From the NCBI RefSeq assembly GCF_958298935.1, contig NC_084931.1, forward strand, positions 17,077,334 to 17,141,333: a stretch of 64,000 bases of DNA. Reading direction: 5' to 3'. Shown one piece after another: positions 1 to 9,217 of the stretch. The position numbers and the translations under genes are program-made. The DNA comes from Phragmites australis (Eukaryota; Streptophyta; Magnoliopsida; Poales; Poaceae). Position 1 is the first letter of the stretch. Every line of letters starts with the position of its first letter. The notes under the pieces were generated by a model that saw nothing but the letters and a program-made list of their open reading frames with translations, was not told the DNA's origin and searched no databases.

Positions 1-571
1 AATTTAGTCTTGTCATAGGTTATATCTTGGTTGTATGTATTCATGCTAAGAATAGAAGCATTAGGGTTTTATTGTGTGAAAAATGAATTTTTAAAACCGC
101 AAAGCGCGTCGTTTAATTTTGAAAAGGTTTGAAAAAGGTTTTTATAAAAAACAATTTCCTTTATCTCCCTTTGGGCCTAATATCCCTTCCCTCTTCTCTT
201 TTTCTTTCTTTTTCCCTGCGGCCCATCTTTTTTTTCTCCTGGCTAAAGTCGCTGTGCAGCCCGAGCCAACCTCCACTCCTCCTTCCGCCTGGGCCGCTCG
301 GTAGCCCGTCTCTGTGCCCGCCTCCCGCCTGGGCCGGCCGAAGGCCAAGCCCGGCAATCCCGCACCGCCGTTGCACAAAGGCGCCCGGCCAAATCCTGCC
401 TCCTCCTCGCGTGTCGCCGCCAGGGGAGCCCACTTGTGTCGTCTCCTTCCTCACATTGCACCGCCCGAGTCCGAGCCGGACACGAGACGACTGCGCCACC
501 ACCTCACTCGAGCCCAAATCTCAACAAACCCCCGAATCCGTGCTGATCTCCGCGTTTATCTGTTCCCCACC

Positions 572-580
572 TATATAAAT
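572..580 (+). promoter_or_regulatory. LTR TATA box (left copy)
   Basis: TATATAAAT lies at the end of the GC-rich U3 and is followed by CCGCACCCC. The partner LTR has TATATAAG at the same place (6758-6765). It is the likely core promoter of the retrotransposon, placing the RNA start near 600 and leaving about 2.5 kb of R-U5 leader downstream. Confidence 0.75.
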
Positions 581-1595
581 CCGCACCCCTCTTTTGATCT
601 GTTTTTCCTCGAACCGAGCCGCCCTAGCTCTTGTCGTCGCCACCATTGCCGCCTCGGCTATGCTCGCTGCCAGCCGAATCCGCCTTCTTGTGCCATCGCC
701 GACCCACGTGTGAGCTTCGCCGCCGCCAACCGAGTGCGCCGGTGCTCTCATCTTGGTGTCTCGGTCACTGGAGCTCCTTCCCCGTCGCGTCCCATGCACC
801 GCCACCTCCTCCACCGCCGCCGACTACCTTCCTGAACCGCGCTGTCCGAGGTAAGCCGTCAAACGGGTTCACCGTCCACTTGTCTCTCTCCTCCACCAGT
901 CGCCATCGTCCCTTGTGCCCAGCGACGAGATTTTCTCAGTTCGTCGTTGCCGTTCCCCTCCCGCCACTGTGTCTTGCCTAGCAGCCGACCCGACCGCCTA
1001 ATTCCCAGATGCGTTCTCAGCCGTCGGATCCAAAAAGAACGGCCATGATTAGATCGGGGAATAACCCTTCCCCAACTAACCACATGTCGCCACATGTCAC
1101 CTTCTTTAATCCAGTCAGCCGCCATTGCCACCTCATCGCCCACGTTAGCTGGCCACCTCAGCCTCAGAGCCCATGTGTCAATGCCACATCATCAGCCTTT
1201 ACCCAGCCAACATTAGTTTTATTTTAATTCGAGAAAAAGGTCAATGTTGCAATAAAGCCCTTGGACTTTTCTAAATTTACTAAAAAGCCCATGTCCTTTT
1301 ACATCTTAGTCCCTAAACTTTCTCATATTTGCAATAAGGTCCCTTTGTTTTTACAAAAAGGCCCCTTACCTCTCTATTTTATTCAAAATAAGTTATTTTC
1401 TTTTTCAGATTTAATCCAAAACTTGTTTTTAGCGTAACTTTCTCGTTTTAGCTCCGTTTTAGGCAATTTTCGCGCTCTCATGTTTGTAGCAGTGTGTACT
1501 ATCCTTTAGTACTTTTTTTTCATAAATGTTAGCTATTGTTTGGTATATTGTTCTTAGTTAGTTTTGGTGTGTGCTTTTCCGGTGTGTTTCGAGAG

Positions 1596-1664
1596 CAGAT
1601 GAGGAGCAGTTCGAGAATCTCCAGGACCAAGTCTTTGAAGAGTATGAGCAGCAAGTTGGAAGAG
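1596..1664 (+). other. Acidic mini-exon inside LTR, with GC-type splice donor
   Basis: One frame reads an acidic peptide (DEEQFENLQDQVFEEY...) that runs to AGAG|GCAAGT. AG|GCAAGT is the classical context of GC-AG introns. The same acidic-peptide-plus-GCAAGT arrangement occurs in six other LTRs here: 7746-7814, 27599-27701 and 45613-45693 on the plus strand; 19684-19790, 25240-25325 and 40483-40560 on the minus strand. Conservation of both the peptide character and the donor is seen directly. That it is spliced, or translated, is inference. Confidence 0.55.
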
Positions 1665-2736
1665 GCAAGTCTCCTTAAACATTTTGATCGAAGTTTTCAA
1701 ATGCGTTATTTATTTGAAACATGCATGCTTTTAATTTTGAATCTCATTTACTTATACTACCATGTTCTGTATATTCCTTGTCGTCTAGTTGTCAGTAGTA
1801 GTTTATCAGTATTTTATGCTTAGCTTTGCATAAGGGTATGGATGGGTTATTAGTTAAATATGATTAATGAACTATGCAACTATGAGTTAAAAATTATGGT
1901 AACTTGTGTGGCAACATGGAACTTAGGGATGTCGAGCAGAAGGTTGTTTGATGATGGTGCGTGAGGCACAAGTGTGTGAAACACTTTGGTGGGTGGTAGT
2001 ATTTGCTCGGTGTCCTAAGGACCGGTTCGTGGAGTGACAACCCAAGAATTATCGTCCATCCATGAGGCTTATATGAGTATGGACTGACTTATTAATTAGC
2101 GGATCCTCAACATAGAATGAGCCACTGGTGGTGTAGTGGAAGGGAAGAGTGATTTTTTCCAGAGCTACAAAGCGAATGATGGGGCTTCTGGGTGGTGTGA
2201 CTCCACTTTGACGGTGGTGAAACCTTAGAGGGCTTATTCTTGTTGGGATGATGCTTTGTAATAGTCTTGTAGTGATCTCTAGGTGATACACCATTGGTGT
2301 GTGTTAAGTGTTTGCGCAACACGACAACAAGAAAATCACGAGTCGTGGGGAAAGCTGGACAACCTCTACAGAGTGTATAATCTGATATATCAGCCGTGCT
2401 CACGGTCATGAGAGACTTGGATTCTCACATGATTAGTTGGTTTGGTTTAGTTGTTTTGGTTGGTTACCTGTGATGGGTAAATGTCAGTGGGTGGTTCTTG
2501 GTTACCTGTGATGGGTATCAAGTTGGTTGGTTTGGGAATTTAATGTGAAATTTAGGTAGTTGGGAAACATGTGGAGATATTTTTAGGAGTTGGGAGTTTA
2601 GTGATAGTTCACATAGATAAATAAGTTGCTTTTATAACTCTTTTTTACGATAGCATAGTTGGCATTTATGTAAATTTACCTGTTATAGCCTATTGCTTTA
2701 ATTAAGATTGCATGTCGTATATTTCCCATACTTGTG

Positions 2737-2754
2737 GAGTACGATATGTACTCA
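2737..2754 (+). repeat. Conserved LTR palindrome GAGTAC-N-GTACTCA
   Basis: A short inverted repeat (GAGTACGATATGTACTCA) near the LTR 3' end. Equivalents occur at 8871-8888, 18395-18413, 24270-24288, 28705-28721, 29929-29950 and 46659-46676, always on the U5 side of the element. It may fold as a hairpin in the RNA; no function is visible. Confidence 0.6.
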
Positions 2755-3086
2755 CACTTACTATTTCTATCCCAATGTGCATCAAACCGTTGCTTAGACA
2801 ATGGAGACATTGAAGGAGGACCCAACTTCTACATCAATGAAGATGAAGATCGCTAGGCTGGTGTATCCCCCGGTTAATTTCCTGTGGAAGATGGGAGCTT
2901 GCTGTGTTTAGTTTGTGTGCTTTAGTTAAATACTTTGAGGTCTATTTATTTTGTTTAAGTTAAACATTGTACTAATGGTACTGTATGTGATACACTGATA
3001 AAGTCACTGCATATATGAAACTTGATCCTGACATACATGTGGTTTGTATCTGTTTTATCCCTTTATAAAACTGGGTGTGACAGAGA

Positions 3087-3098
3087 TGGTATCACAGC
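3087..3098 (+). other. Primer binding site, initiator Met-tRNA type (decayed)
   Basis: TGGTATCACAGC starts 4 nt after the LTR end and differs by one base from TGGTATCAGAGC, the standard plant PBS complementary to the 3' end of initiator tRNA-Met. It fixes the plus orientation of the element and the right end of its 5' LTR. Confidence 0.8.
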
Positions 3099-3267
3099 TG
3101 TGTTGACCGTAAGATGCGAGCCTAGTTAGAATGGTCGAGTCTTAAGGATTATTTTTGTTAAGAAAACTATTTTCAAAAAACTCTACCTTGGCTTTTCTAT
3201 GTTTTTCTTGGCTTATTCTGTTTAAACCATGTTACTGACTCTCCCTGTCCTTTTCAAAATGTTGTAG

Positions 3268-3324
3268 ATGGCCCGGACCCTTCAGACTACATGCAAGAGC
3301 ACTGGTGGTCGTCTCTCTGCTTGA
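3268..3324 (+). pseudogene. gag N-terminus remnant with histone H3 tail-like start
   Basis: The ATG directly follows a splice-acceptor-like stretch (a pyrimidine-rich tract ending TTGTAG). It opens a frame reading MARTLQTTCKSTGGRLSA before TGA at 3322. Compared with the mature histone H3 tail, positions 1-3, 5, 6 and 9-13 are identical, including K9, S10 and G12-G13; K4 is L, A7 is T, R8 is C and K14 is R. The rest of gag, the protease and the RT N-terminus are missing; the deletion junction is near 3415-3425. The position, 185 nt after the LTR and beside the PBS, is where chromovirus gag starts, so I read this as the gag initiation region. A captured H3 pseudogene is an alternative, but nothing downstream resembles H3. 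Confidence 0.6.
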
Positions 3325-3414
3325 CCGTTGACCTCGACCCATGCTATGGCTTTTGCAAGACTGCAATCTCCCCGTGTTCAGCGTTCAAGCTGTGTCTACC
3401 ACTCCGATGGACGC

Positions 3415-4570
3415 CGCACAGGATGGTACCAAAAGGATGTGTATAGATTATCGAGCCTTGAATGAGGTGACCATCAAGAATAAATACTATCTTTCTAGGA
3501 TCGATGACTTGTTTGATCATCTTAGAGGTGCATGTGTATTCTCCAAGATCGATCTTCGCTCAGGTTATCATCAATTGAAGATTCGAGCATCTGACATTCC
3601 TAAGACCGCTTTCATCACCCGTTATGGATTATATGAGTATACGGTCATATCTTTCGGATTGACCAATGTCCCTGCCTACTTCATGTATTTGATGAACAAG
3701 GTATTCATGGAGTATTTGGATATGTTCGTGGTAGTCTTTATAGACGACATCCTAGTTTTCTCAAAGGATGAAGAGGAACACGTAGAACATCTGAGATTGG
3801 TTCTACAGAGACTTAGGGACAATCAGTTGTATGCTAAGCTGAGCAAATGTGAGTTTTGGCTAAACCATGTTTCTTTCCTCGGTCATGTCATCTCCGCAGG
3901 AGGAATAGCAGTTGATCCAAGTAAGGTAGAAGATGTTTTGAATTGGAAGTCTCCCCAGAATATCTCTGAGATTCTTAGTTTCCTTGGATTAGCTGGTTAC
4001 TACCATCATTTTATAGAAAGTTTCTCCAAGATTGCAAAGCCTATCACCGAGTTACTTGAGAAGGGTAAAACATTTAAATGGACCCTTGCTTGTGAGGCAA
4101 GTTTTGAAGAGTTGAAGAAAAGATGAACATCTGCGCCAATACTAGTCATGTCAGATACGTAGAAGCCATTCTCCAAATATTGTGACGCCTCTCGTTAAGG
4201 ATTAGGATGTGTTCTTATGCAAGAAGATCATGTTGCAGCCTATGCATCAAGGCAATTGAGGAAGCATGAGGAACACTACCCAACACATGATTTGGAGTTA
4301 GCTACCGTAGTTTATGCACTCAAGATTTGGAGGCACTACTTGATTGGAAAGAGATATGAGATCTATTCAGATCATAAGAGTTTGAAGTATATCTTCACTA
4401 AGCCAGATCTCAACCTCAGGAAGCGTAGATGGTTAGAGCTTATAAAGGATTATGACTTGGGAATTAATTACCATCCCGGAAAGGCGAATGTAGTTACCGA
4501 TGCTTTGAGCAGAAAGGTTCATCTCAGTCTAATGACCGTGCAAGATAGACGACCCGATTTATGCAAATAG
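3415..4570 (+). pseudogene. Ty3/gypsy reverse transcriptase and RNase H (broken)
   Basis: The RT segment (to 4126) shows the family motifs [31 protein letters not shown], the catalytic [14 protein letters not shown] and SFLGLAGYY. The upstream fingers and protease are absent because of the internal deletion. The frame is stopped at 4124 (TGA), 4160 (TAG) and 4196 (TAA), all in one phase. It then reopens into RNase H (4217-4567: [36 protein letters not shown]) and ends at a TAG at 4568. TAG and TAA in place of CAG and CAA fit C-to-T decay of methylated DNA. The Met at 3341 is not a real start. Activity is not expected. Confidence 0.9.
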
Positions 4571-5750
4571 TTTGAAAAGCTCAATCTCGGATTAGTAAAC
4601 AATGCAAAAGCTGTGGTAATGGAAGTTGATTCTACTTTGGAACAATAAATTTGTAAAGGAAAATGCGAGGATGAGAAGATTTTGCAAATCAAGTAACTGA
4701 TTAAGGAGGGTAAAGCCCAGGTTTCATCAAGGATGAGAATGGAACGGTATGGTTTGAGAGGCGTATTGCGTACCGGACATCAAATCTATCAAGGAGACTA
4801 TACTTCAAGAAACACATGAGTCTGCATATTCTATTCGTCTCAGAAGCACCAAGATGTATCAAGACCTTAAGGACCGATATTGGTGGCATGGTATGAAGAG
4901 AGAAATTACCGAGTATGTAGCAATATGTGATATATGTCAGAGAGTCAAGGTTGAACATTAGAGACCCGTTGGATTGCTTCAACCTTTGAAGATACCAGAG
5001 GGAAAATGGGAAGAAATTAGTATGGATTTTATCATTGGATTGTCCCGAACTCAATCTGGATATGATTCTATTTGGGTTATAGTGGATCGTTTGACAAAGA
5101 TTGCTCATTTCATCTCAGTCAAGACCACATATACAAGACCTAGGCTTGCTGAGTTGTATATTAGCAGAATTGTGTGTTTGCATGGAGTACCCAAGTGGAT
5201 AGTGTCTGATAGAGGAAGCTAATTTATCTCCAGGTTTTGGCAAAAGCTACATGAGTCATTGGATACTAGGTTAAACTTTAGTTTGGCACATCATCCGCAG
5301 ACCGATGGTCAGACCGAGAGGGTAAATCAAAATTTGGAAGATATGTTGAGAGCTTGTGCCTTGAAAAACAAGACTAGCTGGGACAAAAATCTTCCATATG
5401 CAGAGTTCTCCTATAACAATAGTTATCAGGCTAGTTTGAAGATGTCTCTGTTTGAAGCGTTGTATGAAAGAAAATGTAGGACGCCATTATACTGGAATGA
5501 GACTGGCGAAAGTCAAGTGTTTAGCTCAGAAATTCTGAGAGAAGCAGAAAGGCAAGTACAATAGATCAGGGAAAATTTGATAATAGCTCAAACACGACAG
5601 AAGAGTTATGCTGATCATTGACGTCGTGAATTGACTTTTGAAGTAGGTGACTTCGTATATCTACGAGTTCCGCCGATCAGAGGTTTTCATAGATTTAAAG
5701 TCACAGGAAAACTTGCACCCAGGTTTATAGGACCTTTTCAGGTGTTGGGA
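4571..5750 (+). pseudogene. Ty3/gypsy integrase (broken)
   Basis: After a disrupted N-terminal part (4575-4973, with frameshift and stops) the catalytic core is clear. It has MDFIIGLSRT (first Asp), the second Asp in IVSDRGS, and HHPQTDGQTERVNQNLEDMLRA, which supplies the Glu region. Stops interrupt it at 5219 (TAA) and 5562 (TAG). The C-terminal part (to about 5750) retains the LRVPP..GFHRFKVTGKLAPRFIGPFQV-type segment in altered form. The DDE residues are visible, but the enzyme cannot be made from this copy. Confidence 0.88.
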
Positions 5751-6068
5751 AAGTGAGGAGGAGCGTATCAATTGGAGCTACTGCCTCAGTTGGCAAATGT
5801 TCACGATGTTTTCCACGTATCACAATTTCCCAAAGAGAAGATGCCCCTAGAGGAAGTAGAAGTTGGAGAAGATCTCACCTACATGAAATATCCTATCAAG
5901 ATTCTAGAGACGTCAGAGTGAGTTACCAGAAACAGAAGGATCCGTATGTGCAAGGTGCAGTGGAGTCACCATTATGAAGAAGAAGCAACATGAGAAAGAG
6001 AATCAGATCTGAAAGCCAAGTTTCCGTAGCTTTTCTCTGATTCTTCCGAATCTCGAGGGAGAGAATTA
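5751..6068 (+). pseudogene. Integrase C-terminal chromodomain-like tail (broken)
   Basis: In the frame entered at about 5763 the sequence reads QLANVHDVFHVSQ, then DLTYMKYPIKILE, then CKVQWSHHYEEEAT, followed by an in-frame TGA where a Trp is expected. WSHH-EEEATWE is the usual end of plant chromovirus chromodomains. Further TGA and TAG codons follow. In the family this tail recognises methylated histone H3 and directs integration. Residue-level integrity of the aromatic cage cannot be judged from this decayed copy. Confidence 0.75.
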
Positions 6069-6082
6069 TCTTAAGGGGGTAG
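6069..6082 (+). other. Polypurine tract
   Basis: TCTTAAGGGGGTAG lies just before the right LTR (TGTAACACCC at 6086). The purine-rich run is the expected plus-strand primer of the chromovirus. Confidence 0.75.
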
Positions 6083-6757
6083 GTTTGTAACACCCTGATT
6101 TTTTTATTTCATTATTCCCTAAAATTTACCTAGAATTTAATTAGGGTTTACATGAATAAAATAGGTTAAAACCTATTTTCTAAAATAAATTTAATCTTGT
6201 CATAGGTTATATCTTGGTTGTATGCATTCATGCTGAGAATAGAAGCATTTGGGTTTTATTGTGTGAAAAATGATTTTTTAAAACCCTAGGCGCGTTGTTT
6301 AATTTTGAAAAGGTTTGAAAAAGGCTTTTATAAAAAGAAATTTCCCTTTTCCCCCTTGGGCCTAATCTCCCTTCCCTCTTCTCTTTTTCTTTCCTTTTCC
6401 CTGCGGCCCATCTTTTTTTTCCTCCCGGCTGAAGCCGTTGTGCAACCCGAGCTGGCCTCCACTCCTCCTTCCGCCTGGGCCACTTGGCAGCCCGTCTCTA
6501 CGCCCACCTCCCGCCTGGGCCGGCCGAAGGCCAGGCCAGGCAATCCCGCGCTACCGCTGCGCAAAGGCACCCGGCCAAATCCCGCCTCCTCCTCACGCGT
6601 TGCCGCTATGTGGGCCCGCGGTGCTGTCTCCTTCCTTCAACTGCACCGCCGGAGTTCGAGCTGGACACGAGATGACCGCGTCGCCGCCTCGCCCGAGCCT
6701 AAATCTCAACAAACCCACCGAATCCGTGCTGATCTCCGCGTTTATATGTTCCCCACC

Positions 6758-6765
6758 TATATAAG
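6758..6765 (+). promoter_or_regulatory. LTR TATA box (right copy)
   Basis: TATATAAG at the same position as 572-580 of the left LTR, after the GC-rich U3. Confidence 0.7.
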
Positions 6766-7745
6766 TCCGCACCCCCTCCTTTGATCTGTTTTTCCTCGAA
6801 CCGAGCCGCCCTAGCTCCCGCTGCCACCACCATTGGTGCCTTGTCTCTACTTGCCACCGTCCCCTTGTGCCTTTGCTGACCCACGTGCAAGCTTCGCCAC
6901 CGCCAGCTGAGTGCGCCAGTGCTCTCACCTTCGCGTCTCAGTCACTGGAGCTCCTTCCCCGACGCGTCCCGTGCACCGCTGCCGACTACCTTCCCGAGCT
7001 GCACCATCCGAGGTAAGCCGACAAAAGGGTTTGCCGTCCACTCCTCTCTCTCCTCTGCAACTCGCTGTCGTCCCTTGTGCCCGGCGACGAGGTTTTTGCC
7101 CTCGCCAGCGAGTTCGCCGCCGCCGTTCCGTTCCGGCCGCTATGTCTTGCCCGGATTCCCAGATGCCTTCTCAGCCGTCGGATCCAAAAAGAACGACCAT
7201 GATTAGATCGGCGGATAACCCTTCCCTAACCAACCACATGTCGCCATGTGTCACCTTCTTTAATCCAGTCAGTCGCCATTGCCACCTCATCGCCCACGTC
7301 AGTCGGCCACCTCAGCCTCAAAGCCCATGTGTCAATGCCACATCATCAGCCTTTACCGAGTCAGCCTTAGTTTTATTTTAATTCGAGAAAAAGGTCAATT
7401 TTGCAATAAAGCCCTTGGACTTTTCTGAATTTACCAAAAATCCCATGTATTTTTACATCTTAGTCCCTAAACTTTCTCATATTTGCAATTAGGTCCTTTT
7501 TTACAAAAAGGCCCCTTACCTCTCTGTTTTATTCAAAAAAGTCCTTTTCTTTTTAAAATTTAATCCAAAACTTGTTTTTAGCGTAACTTTCTCGTTTTAG
7601 CTCCGTTTTAGGCAATTTTCGCGCTCTCGTGTTTGTAGCAGCGTGCACTATCCTTTAGTACCTTTTTTTTCATAAATGTTAGCTATTGTTTAGTGTACTG
7701 TTCTTGGTTATTTTTGGTGTGTGCTTTTCCGGTGTGTTTCGAGAG

Positions 7746-7814
7746 CAGACGAGGAGCAGTTCGAGAATCTCCAGGACCAAGTCTTTGAAGAGTCTAAGCA
7801 GCAAGTTGGAAGAG
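7746..7814 (+). other. Acidic mini-exon inside right LTR
   Basis: The same acidic frame as at 1596-1664, ending AGAG|GCAAGTGTCCTTGA. This copy matches the consensus downstream of the donor better than the left one. Confidence 0.55.
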
Positions 7815-9217
7815 GCAAGTGTCCTTGAACATTTTGATCGAGGTTTTCAAATGCGTTATTTATTTGAAACATGCATGCTTTTAATTTTGAATCCCATTTA
7901 CTTATACTACCATGTTCTATATATTCCTTGTCATCTAGCTGTCAGTAGTAGTTTATGCTTAGCTTTGCATAAGGGTGGATGGGTTATCAGTTCAACATGA
8001 TTAATGAACTATGCAACTATGAGTTGGAGATTATGGTAACTTATGTGTCAACATGGAACTTAGGGATGTCGAGTAGAAGGTTGGTTGATGATGGTGCGTG
8101 AGGCACAAGTGTGTGAAACACTTTGGTGGGTGGTAGTGTTTGCTAGATATCCTAATGGGCAGTTCATGGAGTGACAACCCAAGAATTATCGTCCATCCAC
8201 GAGGTTTATATGGGTACGGCCTGGCTTAACAATTAGCGGATCCTCAGTATAGAATGAGCCACTGGTGGTGTAGTGGAAGGGAAGAGTGATTCTTTACAGA
8301 GCTACAAGGCACATGAGGGGGCTTCTGGGTGGTGTGACTCCACTTTGACGGCTGTGAAACCTTAGTGGGCTTATTCTTGTTAGGAGAATACTTTGTAACA
8401 GCCTTGTAGTGATCTCCGGGCGACACACCACTGGCATGTGTTAAGTGTTTGCACAACATGGCAACAAGAAAATCACGACTCGTTGGGAAAGCTGAACAAT
8501 CTCTGCAGAATGTACAATCTGATATATCAGCCGTGCTCATAGTCATGAGAAACTTGGATCCTCACGTGATTAGTTAGTTTAGTTTAGTTGTTTTGGTTGG
8601 TTACCTGCGATGGGTAAATGTCAGTGGATGGTTCTTGGTTACCTGTGATGGGTATCAAGTTGGTTGGTTTGGAAACCTGATGTGGAATTCATGTAGTTGG
8701 GAAACATGTGGAGATATTTCTAGGAGTTGAGAGTTTAGTGATGGTTCACATAGATAAATAGGTTACTTTTATAACTCTTTTTAGGATAGCATAGTTGGTA
8801 TTTATGCAAATTTACCTGTTATAGCCTTCCTGTAATCAAGGTTGTATGTCGTATATTTCTCACACTTGCGGAGTACGATATGTACTAACACTTGCTATTT
8901 CCATCCAAACGTGCATCAAATCGTTGCTCAGACAATGGAGACATTGAAGGAGAACCAGACTTCTACATCGATGAACATGAAGATTGCTAGGCTAGTGGAT
9001 TCCTTGGTCAATTGCCTGTGGAAGATGGGAGCTTCATTGTGTTTAGTTTGCGTACTTTAGTTAAAGACTTTGAGATCTATCTATTTTGTTTAAGTTAAAG
9101 TTGTAATAATAGCATTGTATGTGATACACTGATGAAGTTGCTGTATGTAAGAAATTTGATCCTGGCATACATGTGGTTTGCATTTGGCTTTGTTACTTTA
9201 TAAAACCGGGTGTGCCA

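Larger units (their letters stand above)
1..3082 (+). mobile_element. 5' LTR of Ty3/gypsy chromovirus (first ~100 bp outside window)
   Basis: Position 1 aligns with 6188 of the second copy, so about 102 bases of this LTR lie outside the window. It ends in TGTGACA at 3076-3082. Visible parts in order: a pyrimidine- and GC-rich U3, a TATA box at 572-580, a GTAAGCC splice-donor-like site after 850, an acidic mini-exon at 1596-1664, a short palindrome at 2737-2754, and the terminal CA. The LTR size, TGTAACACCC...TGTGACA ends (seen in the partner copy) and Met-tRNA-type primer site fit Tekay/Del-like chromoviruses; the clade name is my inference. Compared by eye with the right LTR it carries many substitutions and small indels, so the insertion is not recent. 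Confidence 0.9.
6086..9217 (+). mobile_element. 3' LTR of the Ty3/gypsy chromovirus
   Basis: It runs from TGTAACACCC to TGTGCCA (originally TGTGACA, one substitution). It is 3132 bp and collinear with 1-3082 along its whole length: TATA box 6758-6765, splice-donor-like GTAAGCC after 7012, mini-exon 7746-7814, palindrome 8871-8888. The downstream flank starts GAGGC; the matching left target duplication would lie outside the window and cannot be checked. Confidence 0.93.

Noticed and set aside
129..578. Long proline/serine-rich open frames in 119-981 and 6305-7206
   Set aside because: They lie in the GC- and pyrimidine-rich U3/R of the chromovirus LTRs, overlap in several frames on both strands, and are not conserved between the two LTR copies.
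1536..1823. Open frame covering the mini-exon as a longer protein (also 7686-8000)
   Set aside because: This frame differs from the acidic frame that recurs in the other LTRs and runs into AT-rich non-coding DNA.
3341..3420. Met at 3341 as the start of a 261-residue RT protein
   Set aside because: The first ~25 residues have no RT similarity; the true RT similarity starts after the deletion junction, so the ATG is accidental.
4701..5108. Minus-strand 135-residue frame
   Set aside because: It is the antisense shadow of the integrase region on the plus strand.
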